Source: Clostridiales bacterium (lineage in GTDB: Bacteria > Bacillota > Clostridia > Oscillospirales > UBA644). Taken from it: a stretch of DNA of 46,310 bases. The notes below the pieces were generated by a model. That model saw only the letters and a program-made list of their open reading frames with translations. It made no database searches and was not told the DNA's origin. The stretch spans positions 1 through 46,310 of the forward strand of contig JAEEJO010000058.1 in NCBI GenBank assembly GCA_016281915.1, given 5' to 3'. The translations under genes and the position numbers were made by a program. Below, piece after piece: positions 34,592 through 42,644 of this stretch; position 1 is the stretch's first letter, and each line of letters opens with the position of its first letter.

Positions 34592-36571
34592 TCAGATGCG
34601 TTCTTCAAGAATTAAAACGTCATAAGGCTTAAGCTCAACGATGCCCTGATAGTCGATTCCTGTCAGAATATCTGTCATCGGCTCGGAAAGCTCATATGAA
34701 GCGGGCTGATGAGCCGTTTCTATAAGAATAATACCTCTTCTTCCCTTGCCTTTTCGCGGTATGGCGCATACAGAGCCTGATGCTTTAGGAACTTTTATGC
34801 CGTTTTCTTCACAAACACGCATAATAAGCTTTTGCCAGTCGCCACAGGACGGGAAAGTGCCGAGAAGCCATACGTTTCCTTTGCCGTATCTGCACTTCTG
34901 AAGCAGTGTTCCGCCTATAAGAGACTGATAGTCGCCGCAAACTTCCGTCAGAGGTTCAGCTCCGTCTGCAACGGAATATACTTCCTGCCAGATATTTGCA
35001 GAAAAAGGTGTTTTGTCTTTCCATATCGATCTGACGTATCTGCCTGAATCGGGCATTGAGGCTATAAGGCGCGCACCCGTCATTCTTTCCAGTCTTCCGA
35101 GCGCTCTGTCTGTGAAATGCGTTCCTGCTGCGGTCCGAATGTCTGTCATCGGGCCTGCTATCCATGTCCCGCCGTTTTTCACCCATTCCTCAATACGGTC
35201 TCCCAGGTCTTCGTCTTCAAGCGACATCAGAAGAGGGGAGATAAGCACTTTGTATTCGGACAGATCCTTTTTTACTCCTATAACGTCCGTGCGAAGACCG
35301 AGCTGTTCGATCGGATGGTAAAAATAATCCTTCAGCGCAGGATAATAGCTCAGACCGCGTACCGTTGGCTGAACTTCAAACATCTGCCATGCAAGAGACG
35401 TGAAATGCATGGCTATCTGTGCGCTGACTTCAGTATCGTTTAAGAATGATTCGGCTTTTTTGTATTCTTCGGAAGTCTGCCTGATCTCATCAAACATCGG
35501 CAGAGGACGTCCGTCTGCATATATTACCGAGCTGTGAATAAGCTCATGACCCGCCCAATGCTGTCTCCAGAGCCAGTAAAGGTTTGCCCTGCCTCCGAGT
35601 GCTATCGGGAGCCATGAATTAACACGGCAAAATCCTGCCGGCTTGGCGATCTGATCTATTTGTATGCTGCCGTTCCATCCCGTTGCAGTTTCCGTATTCC
35701 AGAACGGACGGCTTCCCGCAACGGTCCTCAGATAATCAAACCAGAATGGCAGGTCAGGAAGATTTGACTCATCGTTGTAATGGTTAAACATTAATACATC
35801 CAAAGGCTCGCACATTTTTTCATATCCTACACCGTTCAGAGGCATCATATCCGTGCCTATCGGGGCGTTGGTATATTCCTTTAATATGCCGTGCTGCATA
35901 TGAATGAATTCTATATCAGAATCATGCTGAAACGCTTTCCATGCCTGTCTCAGATGCGGATTCTGCCATCCGATTACGGGCATGGGAATATCGTCAAATG
36001 ATGAATATGCCTGGCTGAATATTTCATGGTTCCAGGCTTTGTTGAGCTCATCTATTGTCTTATATTTTTTTCTCAGATAAAGGTGAAATTTCTCTCTGCA
36101 TTCATCGCACACACAGTCGCCCTGATATAATTCGTTATCAAGCTGCCAGCCTATCACGTTGGGATCTGAACCGAATTCAACACCTAACTTACGGATTATC
36201 TTTTCACTTTCTTTACGATATGCGGAATTGTTTGAACAGCAATGTCTGCGTCCTCCGTGAAGCGCTCTTTGTCCGTTCGGGTAAAGTACCGCCGCGTCAG
36301 GGTGTTCTTTGAGAAACCAGTTCGGAGGAGTTGCCGTAGGCGTGCCGAGTATCGTTTTTATTCCGTTGGCGGCAAGGTCGTCAACTACTCTGTGAAGCCA
36401 TGTAAAATCGTATCTGCCGGGCTCGGGCTCAGATTTATGCCACGCAAATTCTCCGATCCTCATTACGTTCATTCCGGCTTTTTTCATCATTTCTATATCC
36501 TTTTTGCGTTCGCTTTCAGGCCACGTTTCAGGATAGTATGCTGCTCCGAAAAGTATAGATCCGTTTTCCAT
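34592..36571 (-). CDS. GH42 beta-galactosidase
   Basis: The 659-residue protein matches GH42: FGAAYYPETWPES at the N-terminus, GMNVMRIGEFAWHKSEPEPG, the acid/base segment GWQLDNE with Glu147, and FWNTETATGW with nucleophile Glu294. Cys111 or Cys112 and the cluster C153-x-C155-x2-C158 fit the structural zinc site of the family. A beta-galactosidase trimerisation-like domain follows (about 380-600), and a small C-terminal beta domain ends the protein. It hydrolyses terminal beta-galactosides in the cytoplasm; there is no signal peptide. The promoter at 36710-36738 leaves a leader of about 130 bases with a TTACATA/TATGTAA hairpin. Confidence 0.93.
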   Translation of the reverse strand: MENGSILFGAAYYPETWPESERKKDIEMMKKAGMNVMRIGEFAWHKSEPEPGRYDFTWLHRVVDDLAANGIKTILGTPTATPPNWFLKEHPDAAVLYPNGQRALHGGRRHCCSNNSAYRKESEKIIRKLGVEFGSDPNVIGWQLDNELYQGDCVCDECREKFHLYLRKKYKTIDELNKAWNHEIFSQAYSSFDDIPMPVIGWQNPHLRQAWKAFQHDSDIEFIHMQHGILKEYTNAPIGTDMMPLNGVGYEKMCEPLDVLMFNHYNDESNLPDLPFWFDYLRTVAGSRPFWNTETATGWNGSIQIDQIAKPAGFCRVNSWLPIALGGRANLYWLWRQHWAGHELIHSSVIYADGRPLPMFDEIRQTSEEYKKAESFLNDTEVSAQIAMHFTSLAWQMFEVQPTVRGLSYYPALKDYFYHPIEQLGLRTDVIGVKKDLSEYKVLISPLLMSLEDEDLGDRIEEWVKNGGTWIAGPMTDIRTAAGTHFTDRALGRLERMTGARLIASMPDSGRYVRSIWKDKTPFSANIWQEVYSVADGAEPLTEVCGDYQSLIGGTLLQKCRYGKGNVWLLGTFPSCGDWQKLIMRVCEENGIKVPKASGSVCAIPRKGKGRRGIILIETAHQPASYELSEPMTDILTGIDYQGIVELKPYDVLILEERI

Positions 36572-36672
36572 ATTGTTTCCTCATTTTTCATCTGTTTTAA
36601 CAATGTGATGTTTATTTCCTGTTATCGGTAATATGCCGACTCGGTATCTGCGAACCGCCGAAAAAGACGTCT

Positions 36673-36691
36673 TTACATATTTTTTATGTAA
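36673..36691. promoter_or_regulatory. TTACATA/TATGTAA inverted repeat in the GH42 leader
   Basis: Arms 36673-36679 and 36685-36691 with a 5-base loop lie between the GH42 promoter and its start codon. The same arms form the palindrome at 15312-15329. It may be an operator or a leader hairpin. Confidence 0.4.
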
Positions 36692-36709
36692 GAAACACTC
36701 CTTTCTTAA

Positions 36710-36738
36710 ATATTATCATAATTACAAGGTAATGTCAA
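36710..36738 (-). promoter_or_regulatory. Promoter of the GH42 gene
   Basis: Minus strand TTGACA (36733-36738), 17-base spacer, TAATAT (36710-36715). Confidence 0.75.
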
Positions 36739-37051
36739 TATAAGAAAATAAAAAAATCGGTCAATACCGGGAGGCGATGATGCGCGATAATTAATAGAAT
36801 CAGATAACCGTGCTCTTTCTGCGGCTGAACAGCCCGCTGACTATTTTTGTCGGCTACAACAGGCGTTTTTTCGCTTCCGGTCTTGCTCCTGCGCGCCCGA
36901 GTTTGATTTTGCAGACATTATATTGCCATCTGAAAAACGATCATTTATTACCCGCCTGAAATCGCTTTTTCGCGTATGGCAATCTATCGCTCGGCGAGGA
37001 AATATTTTTACAGGAATTTTAGTGACATCGGGGTAAATACAACAAAAACAC
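36739..37051. other. Gene-free stretch between GH42 and the RelB-like gene
   Basis: No coding region is convincing. A hairpin GCGGCT/AGCCCGC (36821-36837, one bulge) with a following TGACTATTTTTG looks like a weak plus-strand terminator. Confidence 0.45.
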
Positions 37052-37080
37052 TTGACAATGTAAAGCAAACAGTGTATAAT
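37052..37080 (+). promoter_or_regulatory. Perfect consensus promoter of the RelB-like gene
   Basis: TTGACA (37052-37057), 17-base spacer, TATAAT (37075-37080), 39 bases before the start codon. Confidence 0.85.
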
Positions 37081-37118
37081 AGATATATATTTTAGCTTAT
37101 AAATAAGGAGATGATCTT

Positions 37119-37331
37119 ATGGCAACAACGCCTACGCAGGTCAGAATAGATGCAAATATTAAGAAGGAGGCAAGTGAGCTGTTTTCAAGCCTTGGTCTTG
37201 ATATGTCAAGTGCAGTAAACATTTTTCTCCACCAGTGCGTTCTGCGTGGAGGGCTGCCGTTTGCGGTTGAGCTGCCCCGTGACAGCAGAAAAGAACAGGA
37301 TGGTACGGAAGAAGTCATTTGTCCGTTTTAG
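37119..37331 (+). CDS. RelB/DinJ-family antitoxin-like protein, apparently orphan and shortened
   Basis: The 70-residue protein starts MATTPTQVRIDANIKKEASELFSS and continues LGLDMSSAVNIFLHQCVLRGGLPF, the ribbon-helix-helix DNA-binding part of RelB/DinJ antitoxins. Family members usually continue beyond GLPF for 20 or more residues that cover the toxin; here the tail is a short, unlike DSRKEQDGTEEVICPF. No RelE/YafQ toxin gene follows. AAGGAGATGATCTT gives a strong ribosome site. It may be a relic of a toxin-antitoxin pair or a free-standing regulator. Confidence 0.75.
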   Translation: MATTPTQVRIDANIKKEASELFSSLGLDMSSAVNIFLHQCVLRGGLPFAVELPRDSRKEQDGTEEVICPF

Positions 37332-37473
37332 AAATCGGATAGATCGAACTCGTAGCCAACGGGAAAAAAGCCTATACGCCGGATATTATACCGAATCTGC
37401 CGCAATGAAAAACTGAATCATTCCGAGAAGGATATTGAAGATTACTCGTCGAAAGAAAAAAGAGGGGAACACC

Positions 37474-38168
37474 ATGAAACTGTTCGGAAAACAGGAAAAA
37501 GATGAAAAGGATGTAAGCTGTCTCAATCTCGTATCCGGTTACGGTCTTGTCAAACCGGGATACAGACAGGATCTGAGCCGCAGCAGGATCATTGAGTTTG
37601 CATACCTGCCTGAAAACGAAAAAGTTGTTTTGCTTGGCAGTATGGACGGATTCTATCCGTATTGGATATCAGAGACCGATATCGGCGACACGGAGACGAA
37701 TACAGCTATCGTAGAAAGCATACTCTGCAAAGATTTTCCTCTTTTACATTAATTAACGGGGCAATAGACCGGAAACTGAAGGACCGTTACAGGCGCAGGA
37801 TAGTAGTATCGGGCGATGATGTAAAAACGCCGTTTGATCACGGATATGCAAAAGAACAGCCGCAATACCGAAGCAGATTTATCGCCGGAGACATCCGTTT
37901 TTATTATAACCGTCTCAAAAATCTTTGCACGGAAAGAGAACTGGGCGGACGATACCTCGAATTCCTACAAGCTTATCTTAAAAAGCTGGAAACCGAAACA
38001 ACTTCCGATCCGGTAAAAGAATACGAAAGCAAGAAGATACTGATGGACCTGATAAGATCCGAGGATTATCTTTTACTATCGGATAACATTGATATCAGAG
38101 ACACATATATCAGTATAAGAAACGTGATCGGCAATCTTTATAACACCTATATGAGCATAGTAAGGTAA
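37474..38168 (+). pseudogene. Unknown cytoplasmic protein split by a one-base frameshift
   Basis: The first part starts at ATG 37474 (AGAGGGGAACACC upstream) and reads MKLFGKQEKDEKDVSCLNLV ... VESILCKDFPLLH, stopping at 37752. The next frame continues directly as SFTLINGAIDRKLKDRYRRR ... YNTYMSIVR to 38168. Adding one base in TTTTCCTCTTTT (about 37733-37744) joins the two into a protein of about 231 residues. There is no signal peptide or membrane segment. The second half is helical and charged. I do not recognise the family. A real deletion and a sequencing error cannot be told apart here. Confidence 0.6.
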
Positions 38169-38220
38169 GTATCCTGACTCAATCCGAATAAGCAATTGAC
38201 CGGTTTGCGTATTTTTATAT

Positions 38221-38249
38221 AAAAAACAGGCGGGCTTTTCAGCCGCCTG
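38221..38249 (-). terminator. Terminator of the HD-domain hydrolase gene
   Basis: Minus strand stem CAGGCGG/CCGCCTG (38227-38233, 38243-38249) followed by a T6 run, directly after the stop codon. Confidence 0.8.
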
Positions 38250-38250
38250 A

Positions 38251-38661
38251 TTATTCATGTAAATATTTCAGAGCCTTTTTGTATTTCTCAATACGTGCTT
38301 TATCTTTTTCTGTAACCTCTTTCAGCCGTGTGATGTCCATGTTGTGGTGAATATCAACGATTTTCACCTTTGTTGCGGTCGGATTGCTCTTGACCTTCTT
38401 TATATATTCATCGTAATCTTCACCGCGATGCGTTATTGCGTCAACAGCTTCAATCACCTGTTCTGAGAATCCTTCACGCCGAAGGTCTTCAAGCGTAATG
38501 TCAGTATCTTCCACAATGTCATGCAGCAGAGCAACGATTTTCTCGGTTTCTCCCTGCACTGTCAGAGCAACATATATCGGATGCAGATAATACGGCTCTC
38601 CGCCTTTGTCAACCTGATTTTTGTGTGCTTCATACGCCATTATGAGTGCTTTGTTTAACAT
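38251..38661 (-). CDS. HD-domain hydrolase of the SpoT/Mesh1 type (small ppGpp hydrolase-like)
   Basis: The 136-residue cytoplasmic protein is a bare HD domain like the hydrolase part of RelA/SpoT: AYEAHKNQVDKGGEPYYLHP (His27), ALLHDIVEDT (His47-Asp48, Glu51-Asp52), AVDAITHRGEDYDEYI and KIVDIHHNM. It lacks the synthetase and regulatory domains. Related stand-alone proteins cleave the 3'-pyrophosphate of (p)ppGpp or act as NADPH phosphatases. GGAGGG is correctly spaced for ATG 38661; the frame's earlier ATG overlaps that site. It follows the aldo/keto reductase gene by 60 bases on the same strand. Confidence 0.85.
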   Translation of the reverse strand: MLNKALIMAYEAHKNQVDKGGEPYYLHPIYVALTVQGETEKIVALLHDIVEDTDITLEDLRREGFSEQVIEAVDAITHRGEDYDEYIKKVKSNPTATKVKIVDIHHNMDITRLKEVTEKDKARIEKYKKALKYLHE

Positions 38662-38721
38662 CAAGCAGCTTCCCTCCATCGTACGTATTTTTTAGACCCG
38701 CCATATTTTCAGGTATGTGAT

Positions 38722-39861
38722 TTATTCCTGTTTGTCAAAGATTGACGCCGCTTTTTTCAGCAGTTCTCTTATCGGCAGGTGCTGAGGACATACTTTTTCG
38801 CACTTGCCGCAGCGTATGCAGTCAGAAGCTCTTCCATGCCCGTCGCCTGTTACGGCGTTGCCGTAATACATATGTGAGTTCCAGCTGTGAAACATTTCAA
38901 ATGAATTCAGAGAAGAAAATACAGCCGGAATGCGTATTCCTTTAGGACATTCGTTTTCTTCTATGCAATAGCGGCACGAAGTGCAGGGAATAAGATGCAT
39001 CCCGCGGAATATTTCGCACACTTCGTTTACTGCTTTCGTTTCATTGTCGTCGAGAGGCTTGAAATCGCGCATCGTGCTTATATTGTCTTCCATCTGAGAC
39101 ATATCGCTCATTCCGGAAAGCACCATTGCCATGTGGGGAAAACTTGCCGCAAACCGTATCGCATAGCCCGCATTGCTGCTGCCGTTCAGTTTACGAAATA
39201 CCTCGTCCGCTTCTTTGGGCAGATTAACAAGACTGCCGCCTTTTACGGGTTCCATAACTATTACGGGCTTGCCGTGCTTTTCACAAATTTCATATACTCT
39301 TTTGCTTTCTACCGATTCATCGTTATAGTCAACATAATTGAACTGTATCTGCACAATTTCAATTTCGGGGTGTTCGTGCAGGATCATATCAAGGACTTCC
39401 GGTTTATCGTGGAAAGAAAGACCGAAATGGCGTATAAGTCCTTCATCTTTCAATGCATACGCCGTTTCATACGCGTTGCAGGCTTTGTATTTCGGGTAAT
39501 TGTCTTTATTCTGTGCGTGCATAAGATAAAAGTCAAAATAATCAACACCGCATTGCGAAAGCTGATGTTCAACAAAGGGGCGTATATCTTCCTGCTTATT
39601 GAAATACGAAGCAGTCAGTTTATTCGTAAGCAGAAATTTATTGCGCGGGTATCGTCCGGCAATGCAGTCGCGTATTGCAGTTTCGGATTTTCCGCCGATA
39701 TATCCGTGCGCAGTATCAAAATAATTGAATCCCGCATCTGTAAATGCATCTGTCATTTCACGGAAAACGTCGTAGTCCACCTCGCCGTCCTTCATAGGCA
39801 GTCTCATGCAGCCAAAGCCGAAATTTCCGTGTATTTCCGGGAAAAATTTATTAATTTCCAT
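38722..39861 (-). CDS. Aldo/keto reductase with C-terminal 4Fe-4S ferredoxin-type domain
   Basis: The 379-residue protein has an N-terminal AKR barrel with the catalytic set Asp49 and Tyr54 (FDTAHGYIGGKSE), Lys81 (LTNKLTASYF) and His115 (YLMHAQNKDN). The last 100 residues hold two Cys clusters, CTSCRYCIEENECPKG and CIRCGKCEKVCPQHLP; the second is a typical 4Fe-4S site. This fusion is widespread in anaerobes; the physiological substrate is unknown. GGGGAGGCAACGA before ATG 39861 sets the start. A perfect consensus promoter lies at 39935-39963. Confidence 0.93.
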   Translation of the reverse strand: MEINKFFPEIHGNFGFGCMRLPMKDGEVDYDVFREMTDAFTDAGFNYFDTAHGYIGGKSETAIRDCIAGRYPRNKFLLTNKLTASYFNKQEDIRPFVEHQLSQCGVDYFDFYLMHAQNKDNYPKYKACNAYETAYALKDEGLIRHFGLSFHDKPEVLDMILHEHPEIEIVQIQFNYVDYNDESVESKRVYEICEKHGKPVIVMEPVKGGSLVNLPKEADEVFRKLNGSSNAGYAIRFAASFPHMAMVLSGMSDMSQMEDNISTMRDFKPLDDNETKAVNEVCEIFRGMHLIPCTSCRYCIEENECPKGIRIPAVFSSLNSFEMFHSWNSHMYYGNAVTGDGHGRASDCIRCGKCEKVCPQHLPIRELLKKAASIFDKQE

Positions 39862-39934
39862 TCGTTGCCTCCCCGTTGCGGTAATATTATACAAGTTTTG
39901 ATGTTTTGCCGATCAGTCAATGACCGTTTTTATG

Positions 39935-39963
39935 ATTATAACCGAATTTTTATGCAATGTCAA
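39935..39963 (-). promoter_or_regulatory. Perfect consensus promoter of the aldo/keto reductase gene
   Basis: Minus strand TTGACA (39958-39963), 17-base spacer, TATAAT (39935-39940). Confidence 0.85.
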
Positions 39964-40116
39964 TGATGTGAGGCAAAAATTCGGAAAATATAACTCAGAA
40001 TTTCAATTATCACAACTACCAAATGGCTTTCGGACAGTTTTTTAACAAACAATATAATGATTTGGATGGTAAAATCAACGATTTGAAGATTTATTTAAAA
40101 ATCATTCGCAACCTAC

Positions 40117-40145
40117 TTGCAAATCAAAGAAAAATATGTTATAAT
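40117..40145 (+). promoter_or_regulatory. Promoter of the riboswitch transcript
   Basis: TTGCAA (40117-40122), 17-base spacer, TATAAT (40140-40145), starting a leader that carries the SAM-clan element. Confidence 0.75.
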
Positions 40146-40216
40146 ATACGTGTAAGAAGCAGTTTACTGTCTGAATCATTCAAACGTCTTTTGAAGGGTT
40201 CAGCGAATAAAATATT

Positions 40217-40301
40217 GCCTATAAAGAGTGCGCGAGGGACAAGCCCGATGACCGCCGACAACCTGCTCTGTGAGTAAGGTGCCAAAGCTTGATCGATAGG
40301 T
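40217..40301 (+). ncRNA. SAM-clan riboswitch aptamer (S-box-like, compact variant)
   Basis: The leader holds the ordered core elements AGGGAC, AAGCCCGATGA, ACAACC and GGTGCCAA known from SAM-I/SAM-IV aptamers. A P3-like CTC/GAG hairpin sits between ACAACC and GGTGCC. GCCTAT (40217-40222) can pair with ATAGGT (40296-40301) as P1. The segment after GGTGCCAA is too short for a normal P4 stem. ATAGGTG can instead pair with CGCCTGT of the terminator arm, giving a SAM-off switch: ligand frees the terminator. An extra hairpin (40171-40203) precedes the aptamer. Confidence 0.65.
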
Positions 40302-40317
40302 GTAAATAGACTTAATG

Positions 40318-40348
40318 CGCCTGTCGTAACGATAGGCGTTTTTTTTTT
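40318..40348 (+). terminator. Riboswitch expression-platform terminator
   Basis: A 9-bp stem CGCCTGTCG/CGATAGGCG (40318-40326, 40330-40338) with a TAA loop and a T10 run, 17 bases behind the aptamer P1. Confidence 0.9.
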
Positions 40349-40386
40349 GCGTCTCTTTCAGGAATCAAAAGTTTATAAAAGAGAAC

Positions 40387-40668
40387 GTGAAAAGGCACGA
40401 ACAAACAAGACGTACCGTGCCGGAGCGTGACATTGAAAAACTGATAAAGAAATACTGTGAAGGCGATGACTTTTACATCATTTCCTCTTCGAAAACTGAA
40501 AGAGAAAAGATAATTTCAATTTTGAGGGAAAACGGATTTGCGTGTGACGACAAGGAAGACATATACGGAAAAAATATGTTGGATTCAATATTTCCTCTCC
40601 GGATTAATTTCAGCAAAAAACAGTCTGTTTTCAAACCATACCACGACCTGGTTCAGGCAAGGTCATAG
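40387..40668 (+). CDS. Small protein of unknown function behind the SAM-clan riboswitch
   Basis: The frame gives 93 residues from a GTG start (MKRHEQTRRTVPERDIEKLIKK), with AAAAGAGAA as a weak ribosome site. The first 75 residues look like a real small alpha/beta protein (DDFYIISSSKTEREKIISILRENGF); the last part is less convincing. No family is recognised and there is no membrane segment. It is the only gene directly downstream of the riboswitch on this strand, so if it is real it should be controlled by SAM. SAM riboswitches usually precede methionine or SAM genes, so the link is odd, and the gene may be degenerate. Confidence 0.45.
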   Translation: MKRHEQTRRTVPERDIEKLIKKYCEGDDFYIISSSKTEREKIISILRENGFACDDKEDIYGKNMLDSIFPLRINFSKKQSVFKPYHDLVQARS

Positions 40669-40798
40669 GCAGAGAAGATTCCTTTCAGTGTTATTATGCG
40701 AGGCGGCTTTTCAGCCGTGGAGAATTGTCTGATATATTGTTACTAGGTCGAATCGATTATTCAGAAGTCATTTCAATTGACATCGAAGCCATAAACAA

Positions 40799-40838
40799 GG
40801 CTCCTCTCCATGGACGCATTTGCCGGTGGAGAGGAGCC
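40799..40838 (-). terminator. Terminator of the GNAT gene
   Basis: A perfect 11-bp stem GGCTCCTCTCC/GGAGAGGAGCC (40799-40809, 40828-40838) just after the GNAT stop on the minus strand, followed by TTGTTT. Confidence 0.75.
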
Positions 40839-40847
40839 CATATTTCG

Positions 40848-41474
40848 TTAGAAAATCTGTCCTGGTAGCTTCAGCTTCTGCTTGGGCGGGAATCCTTTGT
40901 CGAATTCTTCGACGTCAGAATCATTCACGTAATACCCCTGCGGCGTCCGGTATACACCGGTGATGCCGTCAAGGTATCCGGGAATAAGCTCCTTGCAGAG
41001 AAAGAACGAGTCATCAGCGTCTTTCGGCAGGTCATGGTAACGGACGCCAAACTCACGGGCATAGGTAAAGCCGCACTTGCCATAGAATCCGATATTGCCC
41101 TCAAAAAGAACAGCGCCATAGCCGAGTCCTGCCGCCTTCTTCAGGGAATAATCGAGCAGTGCCTTTCCATAGCCCTTGCGTTTGAGTTCCGGAGTGATAC
41201 CAATCGGCCCCATCGTCAGTACAGGGATCACTCTCCCGTCATCCGCTTCTATGATCGTCTTCATGAACATATTCTGGCCGATCAGCCTGCCATCCTGCTC
41301 CATAACAAAATCAAGTTCCTTGATGAAAGCCGGATCATCACGCAGCACATGTATCACATAATGCTCACTGCATCCCGGACGGTACACGTTCCAGAACGAC
41401 TCTCTGACGAGGTTCTCAACTGCTCTGTAGTCTTCTGATCTTTCTGAACGAATGGTGTAGTCATTTGTATTCAT
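40848..41474 (-). CDS. GNAT family N-acetyltransferase
   Basis: The 208-residue protein begins MNTNDYTIRSERSEDYRAVENLVRESFW and has the acetyl-CoA binding core: VLTMGPIGITPELKRKGYGKALLDYSLKKA, where R-x-x-G-Y-G-K-A is the pyrophosphate loop, followed by GYGAVLFEGNIGFYGKCGF. The substrate is unknown. AGGAGGAAAAACA gives a strong ribosome site. It lies 160 bases behind the DUF3795 gene with a structured leader (41516-41587), and its own terminator follows. Confidence 0.9.
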   Translation of the reverse strand: MNTNDYTIRSERSEDYRAVENLVRESFWNVYRPGCSEHYVIHVLRDDPAFIKELDFVMEQDGRLIGQNMFMKTIIEADDGRVIPVLTMGPIGITPELKRKGYGKALLDYSLKKAAGLGYGAVLFEGNIGFYGKCGFTYAREFGVRYHDLPKDADDSFFLCKELIPGYLDGITGVYRTPQGYYVNDSDVEEFDKGFPPKQKLKLPGQIF

Positions 41475-41515
41475 TGTTTTTCCTCCTGAAAATTGTTGAC
41501 TGCAATTGCCTTTGG

Positions 41516-41587
41516 CGGGAGGTTTGTTTTGATCGTCTGCAAACCTCCCGGTCAGCCGACAATCTCCGGTGTGTTGTACTTTTTCAA
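41516..41587 (-). promoter_or_regulatory. Structured leader before the GNAT gene: 11-codon frame and strong stem-loop
   Basis: On the minus strand a TTG-started 11-codon frame (41587-41552, MKKYNTPEIVG) is preceded by AAGGAGAG. It is followed by an 11-bp perfect stem (41540-41550 with 41516-41526, 13-base loop) before the GNAT ribosome site. It could be a leader peptide or a relic; no T run follows the stem. Confidence 0.3.
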
Positions 41588-41634
41588 ACAGTACTCTCCT
41601 TAAAGATGTTTTATAATCATGCCCAAAGGCAGGA

Positions 41635-41967
41635 TTATCCTTTCAAATTGTGATATGCGTCCAGGTTGTTTCTGACGATTGCTCCCAGCTTTTCACAGGT
41701 TTCCGTTTCTCTGCATTCTCCGCAGGTTTCAATGCCTTTTTCCGAAGCACACCGGCGGATAGGGCAGAGAGATGCACAATAAGTCGTTTTTACACCGTCA
41801 ATTCGGCAACCGACACAGTTGATCATCTCAGGTGTGATTGTCACGCCATTAAGCTCCGACCAGAGCTCTGCGACTTTTTCGCGAAGTGCGTCATCGTTAT
41901 TCACTGTTGCGATACGGGCATCACAAGTCTCGCAGTCAAGCCCGCAATAAGCTATATAGCTTTTCAT
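41635..41967 (-). CDS. DUF3795 cysteine-rich protein
   Basis: The 110-residue protein begins MKSYIAYCGLDCETCDARIAT and has the Cys pattern of DUF3795: YCGLDCETCDA, INCVGCRIDG, YCASLCPIRRCASEKG and TCGECRETETCEKL. The many Cys pairs suggest metal or Fe-S binding; the function is unknown. ATG 41967 overlaps the upstream hydrolase stop (ATGA), and GGAGG is well spaced for it, so it is preferred to ATG 41973. The overlap implies translational coupling. Confidence 0.88.
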   Translation of the reverse strand: MKSYIAYCGLDCETCDARIATVNNDDALREKVAELWSELNGVTITPEMINCVGCRIDGVKTTYCASLCPIRRCASEKGIETCGECRETETCEKLGAIVRNNLDAYHNLKG

Positions 41968-42581
41968 TTGCATATTCCTCCATTCGACAAATGATCCATG
42001 ATCCAGGAATCCAGAAAATTCATCTGCTTTTTCGTGTGAAACCAGTGCTCACCACCGTCCATAATCGTGAGGCTTGCGTGATGCTTCTGAGCAAAGGCCT
42101 TCATTGCATCGACGGATGTCATGTCGTCTGCGCTTCCGTATAGAATATCGGTCGGAACGTTCCAGCCCAAAGGATGCTCTCTCACATAGGAAAGATACTC
42201 CCATGACAGTTCTTCATCAAAATCTGTATGAACAGTTCCTTTTTTTTGCAGCTCCGCCTCCGTGACGCCTGCCCGGTGCATTATGTCGCCGATCAGCTTT
42301 TCCATATCCACGATCGGAGATATGAAAAAGGCGTGAGTGACATACTTTTCTATATCCGCGTTCATAGAGAGATACGCGCCGATGCTGTTGGCGATCAGGA
42401 TGATCCTGTCACATTCTTCATTCAGCTCTGCAACAGCTGCATGTATTTCCATTCCTGCTTCCCACGGTAAAAAGCTTTTGTACTCAAGTCCGATAACATT
42501 GCAGGAGGGAAACAGCAAATTGTAATGCTCCGCTTCAGCCGCACTGCCGCCCTTGCCGTGGATATATATAACAGTGTCCAT
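41964..42581 (-). CDS. Alpha/beta hydrolase (small serine-hydrolase type)
   Basis: The 205-residue protein starts MDTVIYIHGKGGSAAEAEHYN, the first strand and oxyanion loop of the fold. The nucleophile elbow appears as ANSIGAY (Ser in N-S-I-G), the acid as YGSADDMTS, and the base as GGEHWF. There is no signal peptide. Related proteins are esterases or thioesterases of unknown substrate. ATG 42581 is chosen over the GTG 9 bases upstream. It follows the YhfC gene by 63 bases and overlaps DUF3795 by 4 bases. Confidence 0.82.
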   Translation of the reverse strand: MDTVIYIHGKGGSAAEAEHYNLLFPSCNVIGLEYKSFLPWEAGMEIHAAVAELNEECDRIILIANSIGAYLSMNADIEKYVTHAFFISPIVDMEKLIGDIMHRAGVTEAELQKKGTVHTDFDEELSWEYLSYVREHPLGWNVPTDILYGSADDMTSVDAMKAFAQKHHASLTIMDGGEHWFHTKKQMNFLDSWIMDHLSNGGICK

Positions 42582-42644
42582 TCTTTTCACTTCTTTCCCG
42601 CTCTCATTCGCCGATGACGGCAGTGTGGAAGCCTTTGTGAGTCT

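Noticed and set aside
37332..37473. Remnant of a toxin gene after the RelB-like gene
   Set aside because: No frame in this stretch resembles RelE, YafQ or another toxin.
37662..38168. Separate gene starting at 37662
   Set aside because: Its first 25 codons overlap a well-supported frame and have no ribosome site; the continuation fits a frameshifted single gene better.
38995..39966. 323-codon plus-strand frame opposite the aldo/keto reductase
   Set aside because: It is antisense to a well-supported gene, the translation is biased and it covers the reductase promoter.
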